Below, piece by piece: positions 43,449-51,897 of a stretch of 64,000 nucleotides of DNA; position 1 is the first letter of the stretch; every line of letters begins with the position of its first letter. The notes under the pieces are model-generated. The model was not told where the DNA came from. It did not search any database and saw only the letters and a program-made list of their open reading frames with translations. Source of the DNA: Flavobacterium filum DSM 17961 (GTDB lineage: Bacteria > Bacteroidota > Bacteroidia > Flavobacteriales > Flavobacteriaceae). The stretch spans positions 117,268 through 181,267 of the forward strand of contig NZ_AUDM01000008.1 of assembly GCF_000425465.1 (NCBI RefSeq). The letters are read 5' to 3'. The translations under genes and the position numbers were made by a program.

Positions 43449-44276
43449 TTATTCATTTTCAGGAGAACGATATTTTTGAAAGGGAATTTTTAGCAAATTA
43501 GAAAGAGCATTGTTTTCTTTTGGATCCATGTGCGTATCCACTCCATAAACGATTTTTTCTCTATCTAAATATGAATATGTGCCAAAAATTCTATCCCAAA
43601 CCGAGAAAATATTTCCGTAATTACTATCAGTATAGGGAAGTTTGTAATGATGATGAACTTTGTGCATATCAGGCGAAATGATAAAATAACTCAAAAATTT
43701 ATCTAGTTTTTTGGGCAATGGAATATTGGCATGATTGAATTGCGAAAACACTACGGATAAGGATTGATAAAGGAAAACCATCCACATTGGGCTTCCTACA
43801 ATCAAAACACCGAGAACAGTAAAAAGGAATCGAACGACACTTTCGCCAGGATGATGTCTGTTGGCAGAAGTGGTGTCAATCCATGTATCGGTATGGTGAA
43901 TGAGATGGAAACGCCATAAAAAAGTTACTTTGTGTTCAACTAAATGAACCAAATACGCCCCAATAAAATCCAAAAGTAACAATCCTACAAGCGTATAAAT
44001 CCATATATTCATTTGTGGCAACCATTGCAGTAAACCAAAATTTTGTTGAATAGAAAAATCGGCGGCTAACAACAATATAAATGCCATAACAAAATTCACT
44101 ACAATCGTGGTTATGGTGAAAAAAATATTGATTCCTGCATGCTGGATTTTATTGTAATTAAATTTGAAAAGCGGAAAAGCATTTTCAATAAGCCAAAAAA
44201 GAGTTATTCCGCCAACCAAAATTAATCCGCGATGAAGAGAAGGAATGGTTTCGAAATAGTTGATAATTGTTTCCAA
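43449..44276 (-). CDS. Sterol desaturase/fatty acid hydroxylase family membrane protein
   Basis: 275 residues with about four membrane helices and the di-iron His boxes of the superfamily: HLVEH, then RFHLIHHTD, NRHHPGE and DMHKVHHHYKLP. Family members hydroxylate or desaturate lipids, carotenoids or sterols with O2. The bacterial substrate is unknown. It is 21 bases downstream of the DUF1003 gene; the unrelated genes around it do not define a pathway. Confidence 0.9.
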   Translation of the reverse strand: METIINYFETIPSLHRGLILVGGITLFWLIENAFPLFKFNYNKIQHAGINIFFTITTIVVNFVMAFILLLAADFSIQQNFGLLQWLPQMNIWIYTLVGLLLLDFIGAYLVHLVEHKVTFLWRFHLIHHTDTWIDTTSANRHHPGESVVRFLFTVLGVLIVGSPMWMVFLYQSLSVVFSQFNHANIPLPKKLDKFLSYFIISPDMHKVHHHYKLPYTDSNYGNIFSVWDRIFGTYSYLDREKIVYGVDTHMDPKENNALSNLLKIPFQKYRSPENE

Positions 44277-44297
44277 AACGTATTGTTTTTTTAATGT

Positions 44298-44837
44298 TTA
44301 TTTTGCGTTTAATTTTTGCTCTATTGATTTTAGCAATTCTAATTGTTTGGCTTGACTTTCAAAAAGCAATTTAATCTGTTCTTCCAAAAGTAAGTCAATT
44401 TTATCATGTAACGCTCGAACTTCAATTTCTGATTTTAAATTAATCATATAATCATTTTCACTTCTTTTTCGGTCTTTTTCTTCCACTCTATTTTGACTCA
44501 TCATAATAATTGGAGCTTGGAGTGCAGCTATACAAGATAAAATAAGATTCATCAAAATAAAAGGATAAGGATCAAATTTGTCTTTTTCTGGCAAGAAATA
44601 ATTAATAATAATCCAAATTATTAAAAAGCTCATGAATGAAATGATGAAAATCCAACTTCCACCAAAATTGGCAACTTTATCAGAAATTTTTTGACCTTTA
44701 CTTAAGATTTCAGTTGGCGGATGCAGTAGATTTTCAAGAATTAAATTCTCATCATCAATTGTCTTCTGTACTATTTTTTGCAGTTTTTTTAATTGTTCCT
44801 TCTCTGCTTCTAAAAGGTTTGAAATATCTTTACTCAT
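44298..44837 (-). CDS. DUF1003 family membrane protein
   Basis: 179 residues. Two membrane segments with ISDKVANFGGSWIFIISFMS, FDPYPFILMNLILSCIAALQ and PIIMMSQNRVEEKDR are the DUF1003 hallmarks. The C-terminal third is helical and charged (coiled-coil-like, EIEVRALHDKIDLL). It is predicted to be an inner-membrane protein of unknown function. The start is four bases after the stop of the next upstream gene. Confidence 0.87.
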   Translation of the reverse strand: MSKDISNLLEAEKEQLKKLQKIVQKTIDDENLILENLLHPPTEILSKGQKISDKVANFGGSWIFIISFMSFLIIWIIINYFLPEKDKFDPYPFILMNLILSCIAALQAPIIMMSQNRVEEKDRKRSENDYMINLKSEIEVRALHDKIDLLLEEQIKLLFESQAKQLELLKSIEQKLNAK

Positions 44838-44841
44838 GATT

Positions 44842-45141
44842 TTAGTTAATTAGGTTGAAGGTAATTAATAGGATAATAATGAGAATACCTATTAATGAAG
44901 TTAAAAATAAATAATTGGCTATTGTTTCTAGCTTTTCTTCAATTTTATCTTTTTTTGAACGTATTGATATAAATGAAAAAATACAAGAAATTGTCAACAC
45001 AATGGCAATAATTGCAGTGAGTTGATTTATTAATTTTGATTCAATCTTATCAGAAATATGAAGCGAAGTTATGACAAAAAGACAAAATCCAAGAAGATTT
45101 GCTGCTGTTCCTAAATTGTGTTGTGAGGTATTATTTGCCAT
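44842..45141 (-). CDS. Small membrane protein
   Basis: 99 residues with three predicted membrane segments (about 10-23, 38-57 and 75-97) and a short charged loop KKDKIEEKLETI. Packed between the DUF1003 gene (four bases) and alkB (three bases), so part of the same transcript. No family recognised. Confidence 0.7.
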   Translation of the reverse strand: MANNTSQHNLGTAANLLGFCLFVITSLHISDKIESKLINQLTAIIAIVLTISCIFSFISIRSKKDKIEEKLETIANYLFLTSLIGILIIILLITFNLIN

Positions 45142-45144
45142 TTT

Positions 45145-45747
45145 TTATTTAATTACTCGAAAGGTTAGATTGATTCGTTCTCCAATAGGTTTGGCTGTTT
45201 TCGGAATTTGATGTTTCCAAAAATGTTGTGTTTTTCCTTTCATTATCAATAAACTTCCGTGTTCTAAATTAATTTTAAGTTTAGCTTCTTTGAGGGTATT
45301 ATGTTGTAAATGAAAACTTCGTTCCGCACCAAAACTTACAGATGCAATAACCGGATTTTGTCCTAACTCTTTTTCATTATCAGAATGCCAACCGTTACTG
45401 TCTTTTCCGTCTCGGTATAAATTTAATAAAACGGTAGTAAATTGTTCTTGGCAAATTTCTTCCAGTTCATTTTTTATAAACATCAACAATGGATTCCATT
45501 TGTGTGGATGCATGACGATGTTTGAATAGGAATATGGTTTTCCTTCATTGCCAAACAAAGCGGTTAATCTCGGTTGAGCATAGGTTTTTCCGAAAACGGT
45601 AATATCATCTTGCTGCCAAGGAATTTCTGTTTTGAGTTTGAAAAACAATTCGTTTGCTTTTTCTAAATCAAAAAATCCCGGATAATAAGTTATATCAGCA
45701 TCAGGAAGATTGAAATGAAGAATTTCTTTTGAAAAAAGTGTGTTCAT
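45145..45747 (-). CDS. AlkB-family 2-oxoglutarate-dependent dioxygenase
   Basis: 200 residues. The metal-binding HxD is in NGWHSDNEKEL, the distal His in MKGKTQHFWKHQIP, and the 2-oxoglutarate-binding arginines in GERINLTFR. NLYRDGKDSNGWH and SFGAERSFHL are AlkB/ALKBH motifs. It probably removes alkyl groups from DNA or RNA bases with Fe(II) and O2. It is first in a run of four closely packed reverse genes. Confidence 0.92.
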   Translation of the reverse strand: MNTLFSKEILHFNLPDADITYYPGFFDLEKANELFFKLKTEIPWQQDDITVFGKTYAQPRLTALFGNEGKPYSYSNIVMHPHKWNPLLMFIKNELEEICQEQFTTVLLNLYRDGKDSNGWHSDNEKELGQNPVIASVSFGAERSFHLQHNTLKEAKLKINLEHGSLLIMKGKTQHFWKHQIPKTAKPIGERINLTFRVIK

Positions 45748-45757
45748 TTTGTAAATT

Positions 45758-45792
45758 TAAAAAAAAAAGCGATAGAAAAATCCATCGCTTTT
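45758..45792 (-). terminator. Terminator of aqpZ
   Basis: Reverse strand: AAAAGCGAT pairs with ATCGCTTTT (45784-45792 with 45765-45773), loop of ten bases, then Ts. Located 22 bases after the aqpZ stop. Confidence 0.85.
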
Positions 45793-45813
45793 AAGAATAC
45801 TTATGGTTGAAAT

Positions 45814-46524
45814 TTATTCGTTTTCGTGGTTTTGTAATACTTTTTTATAAATAATTCCGGCTGCAATAGCACCCAATATAGGAGCAGCCCAAAATAGCCA
45901 AAGCTGCATTAACGGTTCTCCACCTGTAAAAATAGCTTGCGACGTTGAACGTGCAGGATTTACAGATGTATTCGTAATTGGAATACTGATTAAATGAATC
46001 AAGGTTAAGGCTAATCCAATGGCAATTCCGGCAAATTTTCCGTTGGCGAATTTATCAGTTGCCCCCAAAATAACCAAAAGAAAAAACATGGTTAAAATAA
46101 ATTCGGCTACAAAAGCGGCACTCATTGAATAACCGGATGGTGAAAAAGCTCCATATCCATTGGAGGCAAAAGCTCCTGCTTGTGTATTGTCTATTCCTAG
46201 AAAATTATCTTGACCATTTAAAATAAAATAAAGCGTTGCTGTAGCGGCCAAAGCACCAATACATTGAGAAATAATATACGAAATCAAATCTTTAGCGTCA
46301 AATCTTCCTCCGGCCCAAAGTCCAAACGAAACTGCCGGATTAAAATGTCCGCCCGAAATGTGTCCAACAGCGTAGGCCATTGTTAAAACAGTCAAACCGA
46401 AAGCTAGTGAAACTCCGGCAAAGCCAATACCTAAATTTGGAATTCCGGCTGCAAAAAGTGCACTTCCGCATCCGCCAAAAACCAACCAATAGGTTCCAAA
46501 AAATTCTGCAAATAGTTTTTTCAT
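45814..46524 (-). CDS. aqpZ: Aquaporin Z
   Basis: 236 residues with six membrane helices and two NPA boxes: [11 protein letters not shown] (first) and [12 protein letters not shown] (second), the latter followed by Arg of the selectivity filter. [20 protein letters not shown] is typical of AqpZ. It conducts water across the inner membrane. Clean, single gene with its own terminator. The DoxX-like gene lies 17 bases upstream on the same strand. Confidence 0.95.
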   Translation of the reverse strand: MKKLFAEFFGTYWLVFGGCGSALFAAGIPNLGIGFAGVSLAFGLTVLTMAYAVGHISGGHFNPAVSFGLWAGGRFDAKDLISYIISQCIGALAATATLYFILNGQDNFLGIDNTQAGAFASNGYGAFSPSGYSMSAAFVAEFILTMFFLLVILGATDKFANGKFAGIAIGLALTLIHLISIPITNTSVNPARSTSQAIFTGGEPLMQLWLFWAAPILGAIAAGIIYKKVLQNHENE

Positions 46525-46541
46525 GTTATAGTAAGGTTAGA

Positions 46542-46904
46542 TTAATGAATAGTTGTATACAGATAAGCCCAAAAAATCAATAACAATTGAAAAGGTAAAC
46601 GCAAAAGCAAAACCCACTTTGGCAAACCAAGTGAAGCTTTTTTATGTTGATACATATTAAGATTGGCGGGAAAAACAGCAAGTAAAAGTAAAATGATTCC
46701 CCAAGATGCATAGCAAGTAAATTGTGGAATACACAATAAAATCGCTAAAATAATTTCGATTAAACCGGAAAGGATATTCAGTAATTTTCGATTGGGAAAA
46801 TATTCAGGAATAATTTTTATGTAAAGTTTAGGATTTCTAAAATGGTTACATCCGGCTATGAAGTAAATAACCGCCATACAATACAAATGCCAAGGTAAAT
46901 CCAT
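46542..46904 (-). CDS. DoxX-like membrane protein
   Basis: 120 residues with four hydrophobic segments. YFIAGCNHFRNPKLYIKIIP and SGLIEIILAILLCIPQF match small DoxX-family proteins. Function uncertain; relatives act in redox processes or are uncharacterised. It is transcribed with aqpZ. Confidence 0.8.
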   Translation of the reverse strand: MDLPWHLYCMAVIYFIAGCNHFRNPKLYIKIIPEYFPNRKLLNILSGLIEIILAILLCIPQFTCYASWGIILLLLAVFPANLNMYQHKKASLGLPKWVLLLRLPFQLLLIFWAYLYTTIH

Positions 46905-46976
46905 AGAACAATCGTTATGACTGCCACGAATTTATAAAAAAAATGTTAATAAATTAACAATGTAGAAATAATTCTA

Positions 46977-47876
46977 TTAATTTTTTTTCAATTTTAAATT
47001 AATGTTCATAATGATAATGGCTACAATAATCAAGATTATACCCAACCATTGCCATGAATTTACTTGTTCATTCAGTAAAAAATAGGCCATTAAAACAGAA
47101 ACGGGTAATTCTAAAGAAGATACAATACTACCTAGTCCAATTCCGGTCAAAGGAAAACCGGCATTCAATAACATAGGTGGAATTATCGTACCAAATAGAG
47201 CTAATACAATTCCCCATTTTAAGAAAATATCAAAATTAAAAGGCGTGTTTTGTGTAGCTAAAGAAAAACCAAAAACAATCAAAGCTCCACCCAATAACAT
47301 ATATAAACTACGTTGAGCGGAAGAAATACCAAGTGCAACTCGATTAGCCGTAAACATTGTTGTTGTGAAGGATGTTGCGGCCAACATTCCCCAAAAAATG
47401 CCACGCCAATCCAATTCTATTTCGTTTTTTAATAGGTTCGTTGCCAAAGCAGTTCCTATTAATACAATAAATACTGAAATAATTTTTTGAGTAGATGGGA
47501 GTTTTTTATCTAAAATCATTTCCAACAAAACGCCCATCCAAACGGTTTGCATTAATAGAACAATGGCAATAGAAACATCAATAAAACGGACGCATAAATA
47601 ATAAAAAACACTTGTCATTCCTAGCGAAGTCCCGGCAAGCATGAGTTGAAAAATATTTTTGGTGGTTGCTTTTATAGCTATGTTTTTATGTTGAATTCGT
47701 TGAAATGAATTAATAAGTAATACACCCAAAATTCCTAAGACAAATTGTGCAGTCGTCACTTCAGCGGTGGTAAAATTCTCCTGATAAGCCAATTTAACAA
47801 ACGTGGCCAGCATACCATAACTTGTTGCACCCAATCCAACTAAAAACACTCCTTTCAATACTCGATTTCCAAACAT
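46977..47876 (-). CDS. DMT-superfamily transporter (EamA domains)
   Basis: 299 residues with ten predicted membrane segments arranged as two EamA repeats (about 5-145 and 155-292). It begins VFLVGLGATSYGMLATFVKL and has the second-repeat LELPVSVLMAYFLLNEQVN. Typical exporter of amino acids or metabolites; substrate unknown. A TATCTTTG -7 element (47897-47904) lies 21 bases upstream on the reverse strand. Confidence 0.9.
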   Translation of the reverse strand: MFGNRVLKGVFLVGLGATSYGMLATFVKLAYQENFTTAEVTTAQFVLGILGVLLINSFQRIQHKNIAIKATTKNIFQLMLAGTSLGMTSVFYYLCVRFIDVSIAIVLLMQTVWMGVLLEMILDKKLPSTQKIISVFIVLIGTALATNLLKNEIELDWRGIFWGMLAATSFTTTMFTANRVALGISSAQRSLYMLLGGALIVFGFSLATQNTPFNFDIFLKWGIVLALFGTIIPPMLLNAGFPLTGIGLGSIVSSLELPVSVLMAYFLLNEQVNSWQWLGIILIIVAIIIMNINLKLKKN

Positions 47877-47896
47877 AATTTATTTTTAAAAGCCGG

Positions 47897-47904
47897 CAAA
47901 GATA
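47897..47904 (-). promoter_or_regulatory. -7 element of the DMT transporter
   Basis: TATCTTTG on the reverse strand, exact TAnnTTTG match. At the 19-base spacing there is CTG instead of TTG. Confidence 0.5.
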
Positions 47905-47947
47905 GTTAAAAGTTGTCAGTTAACAGTTATCAGTAGTAAGTCAGTTG
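47905..47947. repeat. CAGTT-type degenerate repeat
   Basis: Imperfect tandem units GTCAGTT, ACAGTT, TCAGTAG, GTCAGTT in the gap between the DMT gene and the L,D-transpeptidase-like gene. Similar words occur in the 28530-28587 hairpin. Confidence 0.55.
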
Positions 47948-48006
47948 GATTTATTCTTTTCAATATACGATTTAATAGTTTTTTGTGTTAATAAAAAAAA
48001 CTCTTC

Positions 48007-48600
48007 ATGAATAATACTTTTTTACTCATTTTTTTTGTTTTACTCAAATGCAATTATTCTCAGTCAATAGAGCATGAAAGAGATTATAATTCCGTTCATA
48101 AAGAAGCACTTATTTTTTGCCAAGAAAACAAGTTTAATGAGGATTTTTATTTTTTAATTGACATGAGTGTCCATTCCGGTAAAAACCGATTTTTTGTGTA
48201 TGATTTCAAAACAAAAAAAATTATGCATCAAAAATTGGTAACCCACGGGGCTTGTGATGTTTTTGAAGTTAATCCAGAAAAATATAAAAAAACGAAATTC
48301 AGCAATAAGTTCAACAGTCATTGTTCCATGAAAGGAAAATTTAAAGTGGGTAAACGCGATTATAGTTCGTGGGGAATAAATGTGAAATATTGGTTACATG
48401 GTCTAGAAAATTCCAACAATAATGCTGTAAATAGAGTAGTAGTTTTACATTCATGGTCTGCTGTTTCAGACGAAGAAATTTATCCGAGATATTCACCGTT
48501 GAGTTGGGGCTGTCCTGCCGTTTCCGATGAATTTATGGTTGTTTTAGATGAAAAATTAAAACAAGTTGAAAAACCGGTATTGTTGTGGATTGTGGAATAA
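48007..48600 (+). CDS. Murein L,D-transpeptidase-like secreted protein
   Basis: 197 residues with a signal peptide (about 1-18). The region FLIDMSVHSGKNRFFVYDF, the His in VVLHSWSAVSD and the Cys in SPLSWGCPAVSDEFM form the YkuD-like His/Cys site of the murein L,D-transpeptidase-catalytic-domain family. It would form or cleave 3-3 peptidoglycan crosslinks in the periplasm. The 3' end meets the LysR gene end-to-end with no gap. Confidence 0.85.
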   Translation: MNNTFLLIFFVLLKCNYSQSIEHERDYNSVHKEALIFCQENKFNEDFYFLIDMSVHSGKNRFFVYDFKTKKIMHQKLVTHGACDVFEVNPEKYKKTKFSNKFNSHCSMKGKFKVGKRDYSSWGINVKYWLHGLENSNNNAVNRVVVLHSWSAVSDEEIYPRYSPLSWGCPAVSDEFMVVLDEKLKQVEKPVLLWIVE

Positions 48601-49515
48601 TTACATCCATGAAAATTTCTCCTGAATGATTTGATTCTTGTGAATTGTCAAATAATTTGTAAATGCTTTGGCAACCGGAGAAAGATTTTTTTGTTTCATC
48701 CAAATGAGTTGCCAAGTCGATTTTAGTGGCAAACCTTTGATGGGAATAATGTGTAAATCGCCATTGTTTAATTCATTTTTGATACCGATTAGCGGCATAA
48801 TTGAACATCCTAATCCGGCTATTAAAGCTTGTTTCACCGCTTCATTTGATGTTAATTCCATTTTTTTAGTCAATTGAAGTTTATTGTGTTCCAAAAATCT
48901 TTCCATCACTTGGCGAGTGCCTGAACCTTTTTCACGGTAAATAATCGGGATATCTTGAAGAATGGATTTATCATTTTTTTCATTGGAATAAATAAATTCA
49001 TTATTTCCTACAAAGTATAATTTGTTTTCCATCAAATCAATTTTATCAATTTCTAAATTATCTGGTAGTAAGGAAACCAAAGCAAAGTCAACTTCATTAC
49101 TTTGCAAACTTTCAATTACTTTAGCTTTGTTCGTTACATCTAATTCTAATTCAACTGCTTTATTTTCTTTTAAAAAATCAGCAATAAAGTAAGGAATTAC
49201 ATATTTTCCGGTTGAAACTACAGAAATTTTTAACCTTCCGGAAAGCTGACCTTTATAGGCTAATGTTTTGTAATTTATTTCTTGAACTTGATGTACAATT
49301 TTTTCTGCGGTTTCTGCAATTTCTTTACCAAAATCGGTAACATACAATTGACGACCAATTACTTCTGTTAGCGGAATGTCAAATTGATCTTGAAATTTTT
49401 TCAACTGAATGGAAACAGCAGGTTGAGTGAGGTGTAATACTTCTGAAGCTTTCGTAATACTTTTTGTTTCTACGATTTTCAAAAAGATAATCAATTGATG
49501 TAAAGTATAATTCAT
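48601..49515 (-). CDS. LysR-family transcriptional regulator
   Basis: 304 residues. The N-terminal HTH (about 1-60) is LHQLIIFLKIVETKSITKAS followed by HLTQPAVSIQLKKF; a periplasmic-binding-like effector domain follows (about 90-295). It is transcribed divergently from a five-gene operon whose last gene is an SbtA bicarbonate permease. In cyanobacteria the LysR proteins CmpR/CcmR control sbtA, so regulation of this operon is a reasonable inference. A TATATTTG -7 element lies at 49540-49547. Confidence 0.88.
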   Translation of the reverse strand: MNYTLHQLIIFLKIVETKSITKASEVLHLTQPAVSIQLKKFQDQFDIPLTEVIGRQLYVTDFGKEIAETAEKIVHQVQEINYKTLAYKGQLSGRLKISVVSTGKYVIPYFIADFLKENKAVELELDVTNKAKVIESLQSNEVDFALVSLLPDNLEIDKIDLMENKLYFVGNNEFIYSNEKNDKSILQDIPIIYREKGSGTRQVMERFLEHNKLQLTKKMELTSNEAVKQALIAGLGCSIMPLIGIKNELNNGDLHIIPIKGLPLKSTWQLIWMKQKNLSPVAKAFTNYLTIHKNQIIQEKFSWM

Positions 49516-49539
49516 AAATATTTTTTATGCATTGCATTA

Positions 49540-49547
49540 CAAATATA
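49540..49547 (-). promoter_or_regulatory. -7 element of the LysR gene
   Basis: TATATTTG, exact match, 25 bases upstream of the LysR ATG on the reverse strand. It sits in the 81-base gap shared with the divergent operon. Confidence 0.55.
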
Positions 49548-49596
49548 AATAAAAATATATGGAATTAATTTTAAAACTTTGCAAAAAAATAAAATC

Positions 49597-49767
49597 ATGG
49601 TTAAGAAATATTACAAATTTTGGTTGTTTTTGTGTTTTGTTTGGTTACTCACAAGCTTCTGTTTGACAATTGTAAATTATGAAAATATTGAATTTAAAAT
49701 GAGTACCGGAATTGCGATTTTAGTGACCTTATTATTATTAAAAGAATTAAATCTAAAAGTAAATTGA
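49597..49767 (+). CDS. Small two-helix membrane protein
   Basis: 56 residues from the ATG at 49597; an in-frame TTG at 49579 lies inside an AAACTTTG promoter-like box. Two hydrophobic segments (about 7-23 and 36-50). The downstream gene starts one base after the stop, so it opens the operon. No family recognised. Confidence 0.65.
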   Translation: MVKKYYKFWLFLCFVWLLTSFCLTIVNYENIEFKMSTGIAILVTLLLLKELNLKVN

Positions 49768-49768
49768 T

Positions 49769-50077
49769 ATGAAAAAGGAGTTAACATTCGATTTGATTAA
49801 TGGTAATTTTTTACCTGAAGATGCTAAATCAGTTTTATTGAATTTGGTAAAATACAAAATCAGTTATCATGAATTAGAATTGTTTAGTGCTGCTGAACGA
49901 TTTGGAAAAGATTTACCGCATTCCAAAACTAGAATTTCTCAATTAAAACATTCAATGGCGGATGTTGAGCATTTTTTTAATGCCATGGACAAAAACGAAA
50001 TCTCAATTTCTATTTCAGCTAAAGTAGAAGTGGTTTGCAAAGCAAAAAACCAACAAAATGAATTGGTTTCAAGATAG
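49769..50077 (+). CDS. Hypothetical cytoplasmic protein
   Basis: 102 residues beginning MKKELTFDLINGNFLPEDAK, without membrane segments. Predicted alpha/beta, moderately charged. It overlaps the DUF6671 gene by 20 bases, so it is translated with it. I do not recognise the family; operon position suggests the same pathway as the LysR/DUF6671/TsaC/SbtA set. Confidence 0.72.
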   Translation: MKKELTFDLINGNFLPEDAKSVLLNLVKYKISYHELELFSAAERFGKDLPHSKTRISQLKHSMADVEHFFNAMDKNEISISISAKVEVVCKAKNQQNELVSR

Positions 50078-50897
50078 AAAATTAATCATTGCAACAAAGC
50101 ATCAAAAAGAGAAAGTCATTGAACCAATAGTTGAACAATTGGGTGTTCAAATTTTTGTTCCAACAGATTTTGACTCAGATCAATTTGGTACGTTTTCGGG
50201 AGAAATTAATCGGCAAAAATCGGCTTATGAAACGGTAAAAGATAAATGCCTTAGAGCAATGAATCAATACGATTATGATTTAGGTATTGCTTCTGAAGGT
50301 TCTTTTGGTCCTCATCCTACCTTGTTTCTCGCTCATGCTGATGATGAATTATTAGTTTTAATTGACAAAATAAACAATTTAGAAATAGTTGCTCGTGAAA
50401 TAAGTTTAGAAACAAATTTCAATGCAGAAACCATTTCTTCATGGGGAAATTTGGAAGAATTTGCCAAAAAAGCTATGTTTCCATCTCACGGCTTAATCTT
50501 GAAAGATGCTGAAAAGAATTTTTCTACTGTTATTAAAGATATTGACACTTGGGAACATTTGATGACTCATTTTCTCGCTTTAAAGAGTCATTTTGGGAGT
50601 GTATTTGTGGAAACAGATATGCGAGCCCATCGTAATCCAACACGAATGAATGTGATTAAAAAGGCAGCAGAAAAACTACTAGAAAAAATCAATTCATTTT
50701 GTCCTAATTGTCAAACACCCGGCTATGATGTAGAAGAAGTAATTAAAGGTTTACGTTGCGAATGGTGTCATTCGCCTACATCATCCACACTAGCTTTTCG
50801 ATATGAATGTAAAAAATGTGCCCACACAACCATAAAAGAATATCCACATGGAAAAAATTTTGAATCTCCTGAATATTGCCAATACTGCAATCCCTAA
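50058..50897 (+). CDS. DUF6671-like protein with C-terminal zinc ribbons
   Basis: 279 residues. An N-terminal alpha/beta domain of about 210 residues (KLIIATKHQKEKVIEPIVEQ, SEGSFGPHP and VETDMRAHRNPTRMNVI) is followed by four CxxC pairs: CPNC, CEWC, CKKC and CQYC, which can form two zinc ribbons. I associate this layout with DUF6671, from memory. The activity is unknown. The last 50 bases encode in another frame the start of the next gene. Confidence 0.65.
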   Translation: MNWFQDRKLIIATKHQKEKVIEPIVEQLGVQIFVPTDFDSDQFGTFSGEINRQKSAYETVKDKCLRAMNQYDYDLGIASEGSFGPHPTLFLAHADDELLVLIDKINNLEIVAREISLETNFNAETISSWGNLEEFAKKAMFPSHGLILKDAEKNFSTVIKDIDTWEHLMTHFLALKSHFGSVFVETDMRAHRNPTRMNVIKKAAEKLLEKINSFCPNCQTPGYDVEEVIKGLRCEWCHSPTSSTLAFRYECKKCAHTTIKEYPHGKNFESPEYCQYCNP

Positions 50898-51897
50898 AGA
50901 AAAAAAATTAATAACAACATCACTTGCTAAAGCAACTTGGTATTTAAAAAAAGGTGATCCGGTGGCTATTCCCACTGAAACTGTTTATGGTTTAGCGGCC
51001 AACATTTACAATGAAAATGCCGTAAAAAAAATCTTCGAAATCAAAAAACGACCGGCTTTTAATCCGTTGATTGTACATGTTGCTTCAATTGATTCGATGG
51101 AAGAAGTGGCTGAGAATATTCCGCCAATTGCTTATACATTAGCAGAAAAATTTTGGCCTGGACCGCTAACTTTAATTTTAGAAAAAAAGAGCACCATTTT
51201 AGATTGTATTACAGCCGGAAAAAAGACGGTAGCAGTTAGAATGCCGAATCATAAAATGACTTTAGAATTGATTAAACGGGTTGGTTTTCCTTTGGCTGCA
51301 CCAAGTGCAAATCCTTTTGGTTCAATTAGTCCAACTTCTGCACAACATGTGGCGAATTATTTTAAAAAAGAGTTAAACGTTGTATTGGATGGAGGTGAGT
51401 GCGAAAAAGGAATTGAATCAACAATCGTTGGTTTTGAAAATGGAAAAGTTATTTTATATCGATTAGGAGTTATTTCTAAAGAGATGATTGAGTCTGTAGT
51501 TGGTGAAGTAGAACTTTTAAATGTAGATGAAAATCAGCCCAAAGCTCCCGGAATGTTGCACAAACATTATGCTCCAAAAACAAAAATGATAATGAGTGAG
51601 CAACCTCTTAAAAGAGCAAATGAAATGCTGGGTTCTAAAATTGGCTTACTTATTTTTGGGAATGAAAATTTGCCAGATTCACGATACATTGCTAAGAACT
51701 TATCAGAAAATGGAGATGTTTTTGAGGCGGCTAAAAATTTATACGCTCACATGCATCAATTGGATGAAATGGGCTTAGAACTTATTATAGCTCAAAAATT
51801 TCCGGATTCTGGTATTGGGAAATCGATAAATGATCGCTTATCAAGAGCTTGTTGGAGCGAAATGAATTACACATCAACTAATATTTTTTCTGAATGA
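50848..51897 (+). CDS. L-threonylcarbamoyladenylate synthase, Sua5/TsaC type
   Basis: 349 residues: YrdC domain (about 20-210) plus the C-terminal Sua5 domain (about 215-345). Motifs: IPTETVYGLAANIYNE, KRPAFNPLIVHV, FWPGPLTLIL, AVRMPNHKMT, LAAPSANPFGSISPT and GIESTIVGF, linked by KAPGMLHKHYAPKT. It makes threonylcarbamoyl-AMP from threonine, bicarbonate and ATP for the tRNA t6A modification. The ATG lies 50 bases inside the previous gene; no later ATG fits. It overlaps the bicarbonate permease gene by four bases. Confidence 0.93.
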   Translation: MEKILNLLNIANTAIPKEKKLITTSLAKATWYLKKGDPVAIPTETVYGLAANIYNENAVKKIFEIKKRPAFNPLIVHVASIDSMEEVAENIPPIAYTLAEKFWPGPLTLILEKKSTILDCITAGKKTVAVRMPNHKMTLELIKRVGFPLAAPSANPFGSISPTSAQHVANYFKKELNVVLDGGECEKGIESTIVGFENGKVILYRLGVISKEMIESVVGEVELLNVDENQPKAPGMLHKHYAPKTKMIMSEQPLKRANEMLGSKIGLLIFGNENLPDSRYIAKNLSENGDVFEAAKNLYAHMHQLDEMGLELIIAQKFPDSGIGKSINDRLSRACWSEMNYTSTNIFSE

